64,000 nucleotides of DNA from Epiperipatus broadwayi (taxonomy: Eukaryota; Onychophora; Udeonychophora; Euonychophora; Peripatidae). The stretch is taken from assembly GCA_028023455.1 (NCBI GenBank), contig JAQFVV010013076.1, forward strand, positions 62,001-126,000. Direction: 5' to 3'. The notes beneath the pieces were generated by a model. It was given only the letters and a program-made list of their open reading frames with translations, did no database searches and had not been told where the DNA came from. The translations under genes and the position numbers were made by a program. Shown here piece after piece: positions 12,239 through 22,857 of the stretch (positions are counted from its first letter, which is position 1; every line of letters begins with the position of its first letter).

Positions 12239-12271
<33 letters not shown>
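12122..12271. repeat. short inverted repeat ending in (TA)n
   Basis: TTTGTAACAGGGTTCGAATGA at 12122-12142 is the near inverse of ATTCGAACCCCGTTTGTTACAA at 12212-12240, which runs into (TA)n at 12241-12271. The core resembles a tRNA B box (GGTTCGAAT), but no A box or cloverleaf is visible. Confidence 0.6.
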
Positions 12272-12277
<6 letters not shown>

Positions 12278-12469
12278 GAACTTATTTCAAACTTAAAAAT
12301 CTTGGTTTTAGAATTATTTATCATATCATTTATATTATTTGAAGAGAAAAATAAATCCTACACAAACAACCATAAAGTTTAAAAAAATAATTTAGCTTAT
12401 TGATTTGATATAAAAGGAATAAAAATCCAATTATCACTTTTTGATTCTAAGTTTGAATTAAGTTCTGTT

Positions 12470-12943
12470 ATATATATGTTGGTATGTGGTTGTGGAATAA
12501 AATATATAGGGGAATCAAAATGTAAATTACAAAAATGATATAATGATCATAGACATTATATAAACATGTACAGAAAGAAAATATATCTTCAGTAAATATG
12601 AATACTCCATCAATTATTTTTGATCATAATAAAGCATGTAATTATGGTTTTAAATTTAATAATAGACATGTAAAAATTATTCAAATTGAAAGATGTAATG
12701 AGAAATGAAAAATTAAAGAGGCAATGATGATATCTAGGAATAGAGATGGTTTAATGAATAGACAATCAGCTAATATAAAAATAACAGAAATGTGGGAAAT
12801 TTAAATGGATTGAATGATGGATAATGCAAGTTTTTATTTTCTTACATTAAATTAAAGGTTGATAAAGATTGTCAGTGAAACAATCAAAAGTACTTCTGGT
12901 AAAGAATATATTATTTAATTTTGAATACTGTGTTAAATAAATT

Positions 12944-12945
<2 letters not shown>
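12470..12945 (+). pseudogene. Penelope-like element 3' fragment (GIY-YIG endonuclease), plus copy
   Basis: Translation of the plus strand from about 12480 gives VCGCGIKYIGESKCKLQK, a GIY-YIG-type start (here KYIG), then NDHRHYINMYRKK, FDHNKACNYGFKFNN, VKIIQIERCNE and NRQSANIKITEMW. Stops and frameshifts interrupt it (for example after KLQK). It matches the inverted copy at 10174-10660 and is a more distant relative of the element at 62690-64000. The 3' end abuts a long (TA)n tract. Confidence 0.8.

Positions 12946-13016
<71 letters not shown>
12942..13016. repeat. (TA)n microsatellite, about 75 bp
   Basis: Perfect TA dinucleotide run lying exactly between the 3' end of the plus Penelope-like fragment and the 3' end of the minus-strand RTE fragment. 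Confidence 0.95.
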
Positions 13017-13019
<3 letters not shown>

Positions 13020-13713
13020 AAACCATTATCAATCCACCACAGGATGAAGGTCTCTCCAAGTTCAATACATCTGCAATCTTAGACTTCTCTTCTCCACAAC
13101 ACCCCTGCACACTTTCTTATTTCATCCATCCCTCTCACATGTGGTCTCTTTCTGGATCTTTTACAATCACTTGGAATCCAGTTTAAGATTTCAATTGTCC
13201 TTCTTTTATCATCTCTTTTACCAATATGTCCAGCCAAATTCCACTTCAGTCTTTTAATTTTTTCAATGAGGTTAATGACACCTATGTATACTTTTTGCAT
13301 TTTTTTCTCCTCTTGTTACTCCCAACATGAATCTCTCCATACTTCTTTGAGTGGTTTGCATTATCTGTATTGCTCTTCTATTAAGTGTCCAAGTCCCAGG
13401 TCCATAAATAACAACTGGTAAAACACATTTATTAAAAATCTTTCTTTTCAAACACATAGGCATATTTCCTTTTAGAATCAAGTTATTTATTTGAAAGAGG
13501 CACTTCTACCAAGTTTAATTCTATGATTAATTTTATTCATTATGTTTCCATCTGCATTAATAATCTGACCAAGTTATTTGTAACTGTTAACTTCTTCTAA
13601 CTCATCATAATCAATCTTTATTTTCATATTTTGGAAAAATCCACTAAACATTACTTTACTCTTTTTAACATTTATCTTTAGTTTTACTTTCCTACTTTCA
13701 TATGATAACTCCA
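13017..13713 (-). pseudogene. RTE-clade LINE, 5'-truncated copy
   Basis: Minus-strand frames match the C-terminal part of the element at 15887-19150: CLKRK(I/V)FNKCVLPV, TLNRR, QTTQRSMER, IEKIKRLKW, GHI, IEILNWIP. The copy ends upstream at AACTCC (13713), where it loses similarity to the longer copy and meets (TA)n(TG)n. The 3' end next to the (TA)n tract is the same as in the longer copy (CCATTATCAATCC on the plus strand). Several frameshifts make it inactive. Confidence 0.88.
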
Positions 13714-13742
13714 ATATATATATATATGCGTGTGTGTGTGTG
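13714..13742. repeat. (TA)n(TG)n microsatellite
   Basis: A TA run followed by TG repeats marks the 5' break of the truncated RTE copy, so this copy has simple repeats at both edges. Confidence 0.85.
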
Positions 13743-15030
13743 TTATGAAATTACATAATAATAATTCCTTTTTAGTATTCCCTTATATTTTTGTACCATT
13801 AAATTTTTATTGTAGTATTTTTTTTTTGTACTTTCATTATGCTAAAACACATTTTTTACATCAGTATAATTTCTTTTAATTTATATAATTTAAATTCCTG
13901 TATATTTTTCCATAGTGCGTACACACATATATAATATCATTAATTGTTCATTTATTTAAAGATTTATTTTCAATGACGTCGCTTTCACAAAATTATCAAT
14001 ATATTAATCATCTATTTATTTTACATTTCATTTCCAATTTGTGTGTTTAGATTTTTAAAAACTGAACAAAATTATATCATGAATATTTTTTTCTTAGCAT
14101 AATCAGACACAACACGGTTAAGATAGCAATTTAGAAGAAGGTATTCAAGTGAGGATAAATATCCATCATGCATATACAATACATTTCATGTTCGTATAAA
14201 CAAAATATTATTTATTAACAATTACTTTCTCTTAAACTACATATTGGTGTTGATGACTTTTCCTTATATATGTGGGCAGGTATTTAAGAATTATACCAAT
14301 TACTTTATAATACTACAAAAATATTTCCTATTTTAATAGTCATTAAAAATTCATTTGTTTAAAGGAAATATTTTATTTGTTCTTATCAAGCAGTTCTTAG
14401 ATTATAAACTTGATTTTACTTCACAATTCTGTGATCTTAACACTTGCTGCTTGTCTATTAATAAAGCCTTGTTTGTATATTAGCATAACTTTCTTGATTT
14501 TCCTTTCCTTGTTATTGTTTCAATTGGCAATATTTTTACAATATTAACAGATAAGTAGCTAATGTTAAGATCACATAATTGTGGTAACATTAGCCTTTCA
14601 AAGTGTAACTCAACTGTAAAATTGATATTGCAATGAACTGGTAAAGGTATGTTCTCCAAATATTATTATTCAAATAAATCATTGTTATATAAAGTAATAC
14701 ATATCATCTGTTTTATTTCATGTCATCCACTTTTTAGTATACTTGTTCACAGGAATTTCATGTTTCCAGAGTTAAGTTCAACCTAACCAGATCTAGGTAA
14801 ATAAGGTTGTAGTAAGCTGGGACTCTAGTGGTGCCATTTGGTAATCCAAACAGTTAAAATTTTAATTGTTCCAGTCTCTTTAATGCTACATCTTATGATG
14901 AGCAGGAAATATTATTTTAGGAGTGTGTGTGTGATATTAGCATTGGATAATGCCAATCAATATCTCTTTCCTGCAATATGCTCATCCATCAGAAAATAAA
15001 TCGACCAAGAAAGAGTAAGAAAGATCTAGT
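13743..15030. other. unassigned AT-rich DNA
   Basis: No gene recognised. A weak imperfect inverted repeat involves GATGAGCAGGAAATATT near 14900 and the reverse of GGCATTATCC...GCTCATCC near 14990. Confidence 0.5.
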
Positions 15031-15033
15031 CCG

Positions 15034-15036
15034 GTT

Positions 15037-15086
<50 letters not shown>
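15034..15086. repeat. TTACAA-(TA)n tract
   Basis: GGTTACAA runs into about 48 bases of TA repeats, immediately before the first family A unit. Confidence 0.9.
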
Positions 15087-15091
<5 letters not shown>

Positions 15092-15600
15092 CAGGAATAC
15101 TTCATATATCTGGAATGTAATTGTAATTATAGGAGATTTGAACACTGACTTTCAAGCACCCTTCAGCTATTCATTCTACCTCATACTATCAATACATATG
15201 ACCACACACATGTGAAAAACATAAATAATCAACAATATACATATTTCATGCTAAAACAGCACTCATCAGTTGGTCTAGATCATCATTCCTCCATATATAT
15301 ATATATAAATCATATATATATATTATATATATATATATATATAAATCAGTGCTTGATTTATATTAAGGCAGCAAGTCTTTAATCTTTAATGGACATACTT
15401 CAATCTACCTACCTCCAACTCTTCAGCCATTCATACCATTGGAAATCTGATGATGAAACTCCCAAATTCCATTCTGATGCCTACCTTAATGCCATGTTGC
15501 TCTTAAAGTCACTCTGATCTCTCAGGTGTGGGATTTGTCTATTTTAATCCACAGAAGAGAAATGGATGGGATATAGAGAGAATATGTAATATTTGAAGTA
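15087..15600. repeat. composite repeat unit 1 (family A, (TA)n, family B)
   Basis: Order within the unit: family A (15087-15290), an imperfect (TA)n tract (15291-15345), family B (15345-15475) and a linker to 15595. Family A is shared with 2637-3050 and 15596-15810; family B is shared with 19205-19331. The second unit repeats the same order but is split by an RTE insertion. The A part carries the best hammerhead-like core of the window on the minus strand. Confidence 0.75.
15228..15280 (-). ncRNA. candidate type I hammerhead ribozyme core
   Basis: On the minus strand: CCAA, then CTGATGA (15263-15269), a five-pair stem II (GTGCT/AGCAT with a GTTTT loop), then GAAA (15244-15247), a two-pair stem III with a four-base loop (AU-AUGU-AU) and a predicted cut after AUA, followed by TTGT as the partner of the stem I strand. 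All core bases (CUGAUGA and GAA) are present. Weak points: the base pair closing stem II next to the core is G-U, and stem I has only three pairs before a mismatch. Related copies at 2750-2795, 2823-2870, 2869-2916 and 15735-15788 share the layout with core mutations. Type I hammerheads with tiny stem III are known from metazoan retrozymes. Activity is not shown. Confidence 0.55.
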
Positions 15601-15806
15601 TAGGCATACTTCATATATCAAGAGATTAAGTGTAATTATAAAAGATTTAAACACAAACTTTCAATTTCCCTTCAGTTATCCATTCTTTCTCATACCATTG
15701 ATACACATGACCACACATATGAGAAAAAAATAAATGATCACCAATATACATATTTCATGCAGAACCAGCACACATCAATTGGATCAGATCCTCATTCCCC
15801 TACACC

Positions 15807-15810
<4 letters not shown>
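15596..15810. repeat. composite repeat unit 2, family A part
   Basis: Direct copy of 15087-15290, with the shared blocks ATACTTCATATATC, GTGTAATTATA, CCTTCAG, CACATGACCACACA and CCAATATACATATTTCATGC. It ends at the (TA)n tract into which the RTE is inserted. Its hammerhead-like block (minus, 15735-15788) has full stem I pairing (TGAT-CCAA with TTGG-TG-ATCA) and GAAA, but the core reads TTGATGT instead of CTGATGA. Confidence 0.75.

Positions 15811-15886
<76 letters not shown>
15811..15886. repeat. (TA)n microsatellite at RTE 3' end
   Basis: About 76 bases of TA repeats lie directly at the 3' end of the minus-strand RTE. A second (TA)n tract at 19151-19203 borders its 5' end. Confidence 0.95.
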
Positions 15887-15888
<2 letters not shown>

Positions 15889-15891
15889 TTA

Positions 15892-17760
15892 TCAACCATT
15901 ATCAATCCACTGCAGGATGAAGGTCTCTCCAAGTTTAATCCATCTTCTCCGATCTTTAGCTTCTCTTCTCCACATCACCCCTACACATTTTCTTATTTCA
16001 TCCATCCATCTTACATGTGGTCTCCTTCTAGGTCTTTTACAATCTCTTGGAATCCAGTTTAAAATTTCAATTGTCCATCTATTATCATCTCTTCTAGCAA
16101 TATGTCCAGCCCAACTCCACTTCAATCTTTTAATTTTTTCAATGAGGTCAGTAACACCTGTTTGTTCTCTTACCCATACATTGCGTTTTCGATCTCTTCT
16201 TGTTACTCCCAACATACATCTCTCCATACTTCTTTGAGTGGTCTGAAGTCTCTGTATTGATCTTCTATTAAGTGTCCAAGTCTCAGATCCATAAGTAAGA
16301 ACTGGTAAAACACATTTGTTAAAAACCTTTCTTTTCAAACACATAGGCATATTTCCTTTTAATATCAAGTTATTTCTACCAAAAGCACTCCAACCAAGTT
16401 TAATTCTATGATTAATTTCCTCTATTATGTTTCCATCTGTATTAATAATCTGACCAAGGTATTTGTAACTCTTAACTTCTTCTAATTCATCATAATCAAT
16501 CTTTATTTTCATATTTTGAGCAAATCGATTAAACATTACTTTAGTCTTTTTAACATTTATCTTTAGTCCTACTTTCCTACTTTCATCTGATAACTCCTGC
16601 AACATTTCCTGCAGCTCGGAAGCATTATTTGCAAAAACAACTACATCATCTGTGAAATCTAAATGACTTAAATAATCTCCATTTACTTTCACTCCTTTAG
16701 TTTCCCATTTTAATCCACAAAATACTTCTTGCAGCACTGCTGTAAAAAGTTTTGGAGATATGGAGTCACCTTGTCTTACACCTTTCTCAATGTTGACTTT
16801 CCCAGTATCATTATATAATCTAATTGTTGCTGTTGCATTTTTATAAATATTCTTTAAAATATGACAATATCCTGGATCTATACCTTGATGATCCAATGCT
16901 TTAATCACTGAAGAAATGTTTATAGAATCAAATGCCTTTTCATAATCTACAAATCCAAAACACAATGACAACTCATATTCATTTGTCCTTTCTATAACTT
17001 CTCTCAATACTTGAATATGATCTACTGTACTAAAACCACTTTTAAATCCAGCTTGTTCTCTTGGTTGGTGAAAATCCAAGGTTCTCTGTAGACGAGTTGT
17101 AATTATCTTGGTAAAAATTTTATATAAAACTGATAAAAGGCTGATAGGTCTGTAATTTCTAATATCTTCTTTATCACCTTTTTTAAATATTAATATTATT
17201 ACTGCATTCTTCCAATCATCCGGTACATCTTTATCATTTAGTCATTTGGTATATAACTTTGCTAATATTTTTTCTGTTTCTTCACCTGCTTCTTTTAATA
17301 TATCAATTATAATTCCATCATTACCTGGAGCCTTTCCTTTTTTCATACATTTAATTGCATTTCTCACTTCTTCATTTAAAATTCTGGGCAATTCGGAAGA
17401 TGTAATAGATATAGGAGGTACTTGTTCTTTATTACTATATAATTCTCGATAAAAATCTTCTACCAATTTCATAATGTCATCCCTCTTTTTAGTAATAATT
17501 CCATCTTTTTTCCTTATTGCAGATATAAATTTCCTACCAATACCAAAATGTTGTTTTACATTCTTAAGACTTTTATTTTCTTCTACAGCTTTTCTTGCTA
17601 ATTCACAGTTATACTTTCTTATATCATTTTCAACTCTTTTCCGCACCATTTTACAAAATTCGAGATATTCAATTCTTTTTAATGCATCATTCTTGCATAT
17701 CTTCATATTCCTTCTTTTCTTCATAAGTTCTCTAGTCTCAGTAGAAATTTTATTAGTCAA
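15892..17760 (-). pseudogene. RTE reverse transcriptase region
   Basis: Minus-strand reading, 5' to 3': a linker region (KISTETRELMKKRR from about 17750), the finger motif APGNDGI, then one in-frame TGA at about 17242 and the continuation DDWKNAVIILIFKKGDK, NYRPISLL, PREQAGF, motif A FVDYEKAFDSI, motif B RQGDSISP, and the catalytic box FTDD (the family usually has FADD). The end is a C-terminal RTE domain with TLNRR, ERCMLGVTRRDRKRN, GHIARR and the final QWIDNG before TGA. The catalytic aspartates are intact, so apart from the TGA and the T in FTDD this half is well preserved. There is no start codon of its own; it was translated as part of the long frame. Confidence 0.9.
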
Positions 17761-18003
17761 TTGCTGCTTTTTTTCTACCAGCTATCTTTGTTGCAGTTTT
17801 TAAAAGTGTATCAGTTATTTTCATATTAATTTCATTCAAATCTGAATCATGTTCAAAATCTACTAATACTTGAAACCGATTTGTAAGTTCTAATTTAAAT
17901 TCATTAGAATGTTTCTGAAGATTAGGAATATCAACTGTAAATATAGTTTTTCTTAATAATTTTTGTCTCTCTAGTTTTACATTAACATGTATCTTACCCC
18001 TTA
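17761..18003 (-). pseudogene. RTE linker between endonuclease and RT, frame-shifted
   Basis: Translates as RGKIHVNVKLERQKLLRK, then a region with NEFKLELTNRFQ, ending KIAGRKKAAID before two stops. It joins the endonuclease by one frame change and the RT by another (probably within the A run of AGAAAAAAAGC). The endonuclease side reads NKFN directly before LVRGKI; other RTE elements have a GSDHR stretch here, so the catalytic SDH motif seems to have been deleted. Confidence 0.75.
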
Positions 18004-18858
18004 CTAATTAAATTTATTAAGAACATTACAATCTTGAAATATGTATTTCCTGTTAGTCAAAATATAATCCAATTCTGCTGTACCTTCATTTGGATGCTTC
18101 CATGTCCATTTCCTTCTAACATTTTTCTCAAAAAAAGAATTCATAATATAAAGTTTTTCCTTCTCTGCAAACTCCACAAGTCTATGTCCTCTCTCATTTC
18201 TATTACCATAACCAAAATTACCTACAACACTTTCATCTTTCATTTGTTTACCAATTCTAGCATTAAAATCTCCCATAACAATTTTAAAATGTTGTTTACT
18301 CTGATCAAAAGCCTTTTGTACATCCATATAAAAATCTTCTACTACTTCATCACTGTGAGAACTTGTTGGGGCATAAACCTGAATTATCTGCATTTGATAT
18401 CTGCTATTAAGTTGTATAACTAATCTTGCCACTCTGTCTGATACACCATCAATCTCCACAATATTGTTCTTCCACTTTTTATTTATAATGAATCCTACTC
18501 CACTTGTATTTCCAATATTTGTGCCTTTATAATAGAGCATATGTCCACTTTTTAAATCAATTGTCTCTTCACCTTTTCTTCTAACTTCACAAAGTCCAAT
18601 AATATCCCATTTAATATAAGAGAGTTCTTCTAATTCTTGCAATCTTCCTTCACTTGAAAGTGATCTGCAGTTGTAAGTACCTAAATAAAAAGTCGTCATC
18701 AAATGGCAGCCTGGGTCCGCCTCCAGGATATTCTTAGCACCCTCCACCTTTGGCCACCAACCGCTGCCTTGGTTGGTGACTTTACAGCCTCCTGGGATTA
18801 AGGGCCATGCTTTATTTTTGTCTGTCATAATTGTATAATTGGGAAAAATCTTTATCAT
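18004..18858 (-). pseudogene. RTE apurinic-like endonuclease domain
   Basis: 284 codons open on the minus strand. Endonuclease motifs in order: TYNCRSL with N63, LCEVRR with E91, YAPT at 162-165, GDFNAR with D197 and N199, and LDYI at 263-266. The final family motif SDH is missing at the stop, apparently by a small deletion that also shifts frame. The N-terminal 45 residues are not endonuclease and may include leader sequence. The domain would nick target DNA for reverse transcription; without SDH it should be inactive. Confidence 0.88.
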
Positions 18859-19147
18859 TTACACAAACATTCATTCTGCCTTATCAGGCACTGAGAAGAA
18901 AGACCATGGTGTTTCTTGATCTTAAACTCAGAGGTAAAAAGCCAATAAACTCACCATGCTGGCTAATGCGTGTTGGTGAGCAGCCCATCCATGTTTGTAT
19001 ACTATATGAATAAACATATAGTAATAACAGCTGCAACGACAAGAACGTATGGAGTGGACATTAGGAATTTGCTCTGCTCGGTTCCTTTAAGGCCTCCAAG
19101 AGGAATCAAAGGGTCTCCTTTCAGTTAATAGCAAACTCCTTTCTGCA

Positions 19148-19150
<3 letters not shown>

Positions 19151-19203
<53 letters not shown>
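19151..19203. repeat. (TA)n microsatellite at RTE 5' end
   Basis: About 53 bases of TA repeats between the RTE leader and a family B repeat. Confidence 0.95.
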
Positions 19204-19206
<3 letters not shown>

Positions 19207-19331
19207 GCATTGTTTATATTAAGATAGCAAATCATCAAACTTTAATGATCATATTTGAATCTACACTACCATACAAATCTTCAGCCATCCATATCTTTGA
19301 AAATCTGATGATGGAATGCCCAAATTACATG
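19204..19331. repeat. composite repeat unit 2, family B part
   Basis: Direct match to 15345-15475: TTTATATTAAG, CTTTAATG, TCTTCAGCCAT, AAATCTGATGATG and CCCAAATT appear in the same order. Similarity stops after about 19331. Its position right after the RTE and (TA)n completes the second A-(TA)n-B unit. Confidence 0.75.
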
Positions 19332-19334
19332 TTG

Positions 19335-20060
19335 AAGGAAGCTTGAAATTCTGTACACACTGAAGGACTCATTCATAACTCTTTTCAAATATCAAATTAA
19401 TATTGAAATTAATAAAATGCTAAATCATTCGTTATATGCCAGTTCAGAAATTAGCATACATAAAACATGCTAATTTTGGATTAATTAAAGTAATATAGTT
19501 TATTAATTGAATCTATATAGTTCATAACAATAAACTAAGGAGGAGTAAAGCATATTTGTGACTTAACTAGTTACTTATGATATGCTTTAAAATATCATTA
19601 TTGCCACTACTTAACTAGATATAATTTATTAACATGCAAACCTAAATAATGATACGCTAAATGTAATAGCTTAGCTAAATATATTACAGTTCTTAAAATG
19701 GAGCTTTGTGCATGTGCCAAAGAGAAGCAGCATTATTTACTTGAGAACCTTCAATCATCTCTCTCATATTAATATTAATAATCTTCATTTTGAGACATCG
19801 CATATCATGAATGAATAAAATAGAAAATATAAAATAAAATAAAATAGGCATGACTTCAGATTAGGATAGTATAGATACATTACTATAACAACTGATTACA
19901 GTTATTATGTTAAGGTATTATTAACTATAAATAGTCATTTGAAAGGCAAGATTTTTACAATTTATGATTATTAAATTACAGTTATAACACATTTGTTATG
20001 TGGTTTAAATTATAGAGTTTATTTATTAAAATAAATCATATAGGTTTATAGAGTTATGAA
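19335..20060. other. unassigned AT-rich DNA
   Basis: Nothing recognised apart from a short AAAAT-unit run near 19830. Confidence 0.5.
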
Positions 20061-20069
20061 CATTCAACA

Positions 20070-20340
20070 TTATATAGCTAGCTTTAGAGATTTATTAAAA
20101 TAGTTTAGTTTAAGATTTATTTTAAAGAACTCTGTGGGAGATATGTTTATGGATAATCTTCTAGCTGAGGCATCCTTCATGGCATTTGGAACTGACATTC
20201 TCCCTTGGTCTGACTTGTCTGATGTCTTCTTGGGAGGCTGTTGGTCTTGAACTTCTACATCATCCTGACTGCTCTTGTGAAAGGAAGATGTCAAATTGAT
20301 TGCCTTCTAGCCAATGGTCTTCAGTGTAAAATCAGGCATA
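20070..20340 (-). other. possible exon or processed fragment, unrecognised protein
   Basis: A more GC-rich patch. On the minus strand it reads PLKAMPDFTLKTIG, one TAG, then a long open stretch rich in Ser, Asp, Lys and Gln (HKSSQDDVEVQDQQPPKK, DKSDQGRMSVPNAMKDASAR) with a kinase-type RRLSI site, ending near 20070. A pyrimidine-rich stretch ending in TATAG precedes the first residues and could be a splice acceptor. Composition and codon pattern look more protein-like than the flanks. I do not recognise the family; the in-frame TAG suggests a pseudogene or a wrong frame join. Confidence 0.3.
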
Positions 20341-22080
20341 GCCTTCAGTGGCTATACATTACAAGATTTAGGAGAGTGAACCTTAATGCTTAATTTTGGG
20401 TTTTTTTATATGTGAAGTTGTTTATCATTTTTGGTTTTAAGATTTAAGTTTTAACATCTCTTTATTAAGTTTAAAGAAGACAAAAGTAAAACCAGAGTTA
20501 TTCATTAAATAGTGCAGCTTGGCTGCTTTTCTTTTGTCTTAAATCTATTTTAGAATTTACTTTAAAACTCTGTTTTTGATTCTCACACAAATTAAACCAA
20601 TTGTGTGTGACTTATCTTTTTTTAAAAAATAGATTTAAGTTTTGTAAACATTTTGCTATATGTGTAACTTTGTCCCCTTTGGAATTGGAAATCTATATGT
20701 AAATAAAAGTAAATTTGTACTTAAATCTTATTAAAACTTAAAGATAAAATAATTTAAATTGCATTGCAATGTTTATAAATTCTATTATATTGCAGCTTTT
20801 TCACATATATATGTAGATGCTCTCATACGTATACAATAATGTTTACACAACTTACTTTATTTATATATAATTTATACTTAGTATACACAATATATGAAAC
20901 ATGCATACTACATACTTTAATACACTTAAATGTACTCTAATATATAAATATATGCACATACATGTAAATATCACTGTTAAACATTAAAATCCATTAAATT
21001 ATGACTATAGAGTGGACTTGGATGGGTTTGAATTAGGGAAAGAATATTACTTTGAGACATAGTAGTGAAAACAGGATGACAGATAAATAATAACATTTTA
21101 ATATTATAGTCTTTATATCATTCTGTGTTGGTGGTTAATCCGCAAAATAATTATTATTATTGGTTTGTATATCTTTAAGTTTGTTTCAGTGCTGGTGGTT
21201 AATCCACTGAACATTCTGCAATTATGTTAGTTACTCTGATGATAGTTAGAAAACCAACAGGGTACTTACTGCTCATTATTCCTTGCATGGATAAATACGT
21301 CCATAGGTATATTGTTGATCCTCATTATACAAATGTGTGTTTGAGTAGAGTCTCCATACATTATAATACTTACATTGTTTCATTCCTCTTATTGTTTGTT
21401 GCACATGTTCTGTTATCAGCCATAAAAGGGCATTAAGAGAATTGTCCCAATTTATTATAGGTGCATTATATGGTATATCAACTCATCCGAGGTGGAGTTT
21501 AAATTTTCTTTTGATTTCATATCTCATTATAGTCAAATTTCATAGGTTTATTGATTACAATTGTTGGCATTGTTATTATAATTTTTGTATAAGTGAATTG
21601 TTTCTGGTTTGACATATTGGAGGTGCCATTGTCTGAATTTGAATCTCTCTCTTCCCCATTAGATTATAAATCAATACATTTGTAATAAATTTTTAGATTG
21701 TATTATGTAAAAGTTATGCACATATCCATGCACAGAAATAAGTACATGTGATAGTATTTTATTTTGTTTTATTTTGTTAATTTACTTACCCAATTAATGT
21801 ACATTGTCTATGTAGAACAACTATATGGGATGTTATTTTATGTTATTTATCGTTTATGTAAAATTATGAATATTGTTAACCAATTACTATTTTCATATTT
21901 ATTAAGTCATAAATAAATGTTAATTTGATAACTTAACTTATAGAGTCAGAAATCCAACATAGCAAATAGACCATAAGTAGTACAGCCCATCTTGACTCTG
22001 ATAATGATGTATACAAGGTTTACTGGAGCATACAGAGAGTATTTTAATGTTTATTCTTGGGTATTTTGATGTATAAGATA
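20341..22080. other. unassigned AT-rich DNA
   Basis: No gene recognised. A short GTGGTTAATCC motif is repeated near 21129 and 21194. A frame at 21224-21436 is open but resembles no known protein. Confidence 0.45.
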
Positions 22081-22086
22081 TAATAA

Positions 22087-22125
22087 AATCCCATTTACCT
22101 TCTGCATCACTGCTGCTTTGCTTTG
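22087..22125 (-). other. possible short exon, minus strand
   Basis: On the minus strand a 39-base open block (PELTKQSSSDAE) is bounded by an acceptor-like GGATATAG and a donor-like AAG/GTAAAT. Its Ser/Asp-rich content resembles the fragment at 20070-20340 about 1.8 kb downstream on the same strand. Phases do not join cleanly, so this is only a hint. Confidence 0.15.
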
Positions 22126-22129
22126 TCAA

Positions 22130-22815
22130 TTCTGGACTATATCCAGAATATGTTACCTCTATTGATGTTCATGACATCAATACTTAAATTAATAATAAAT
22201 TTTCTAGCCAGTAGAACAATTGAACCTATTTTCTAGAATTATAATACATGCCTTATCTATCTTTAAGAGTTTAATTGCTATTGATTTAATTTAATATTTC
22301 GGTTAATGAAGAAATAACTTAAAATTCAAATTGTTTATCATCCATTGCAAAAACATTTGCTCTGTATAACATTTCTGTACTTTAAACCTGAATACATGAT
22401 GAGCTACCATTTATGATGTTATGGAGCAGATTATAATTATTACTGTCTGGTTTAATGACCCATATTCCCCATGTAATGATTAATGGTTTCATAGATTATA
22501 CCATCTTGTCTATTGTCTGCCATTAGGTCTTAAACAAATAAAAAGTGTAAATTAAGGTCATAGTGTGGTTTTAAAGAATAGTCATTGAAAGAATAATTAT
22601 AAATCATAAATTAAGATTTGAGAATGTCGTTTGAAATCCAGTAATTAAGAACAATTATAGTTAATTAAAAGAATAATACAGTTTAGTTAGGTAACTTGAT
22701 GTACCTTCAAGTAATTATGCCATTAGCATTCACAGTGTATGCTGGCCACATCTTGATTGTACAGTAATAGATGTGTATTGTATTATTAATTTAAACTGTT
22801 ACAATCTGGGGTGAA
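22130..22815. other. unassigned AT-rich DNA
   Basis: Nothing recognisable in either strand. Confidence 0.5.
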
Positions 22816-22817
22816 AG

Positions 22818-22857
22818 CATATATATATATATATATATATATGCTATCAACCCAGAT

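Larger units (their letters stand above)
15887..19150 (-). mobile_element. RTE-clade non-LTR retrotransposon, near full length, inactive
   Basis: About 3.26 kb, the usual size for RTE elements. On the minus strand it encodes an apurinic-type endonuclease, a linker and a reverse transcriptase in one original frame, now broken by frameshifts and an in-frame stop. Its 5' region (18860-19150) looks like untranslated leader. (TA)n tracts lie at both ends. The flanking DNA is one repeat family: family A and (TA)n on the 3' side, (TA)n and family B on the 5' side. This shows that the element landed within a pre-existing composite repeat. Confidence 0.92.

Noticed and set aside
15734-16237. Plus-strand frames with long Ile-Tyr runs
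   Set aside because: TA repeat plus the antisense of the RTE reverse transcriptase; the minus-strand reading is clearly the real one.
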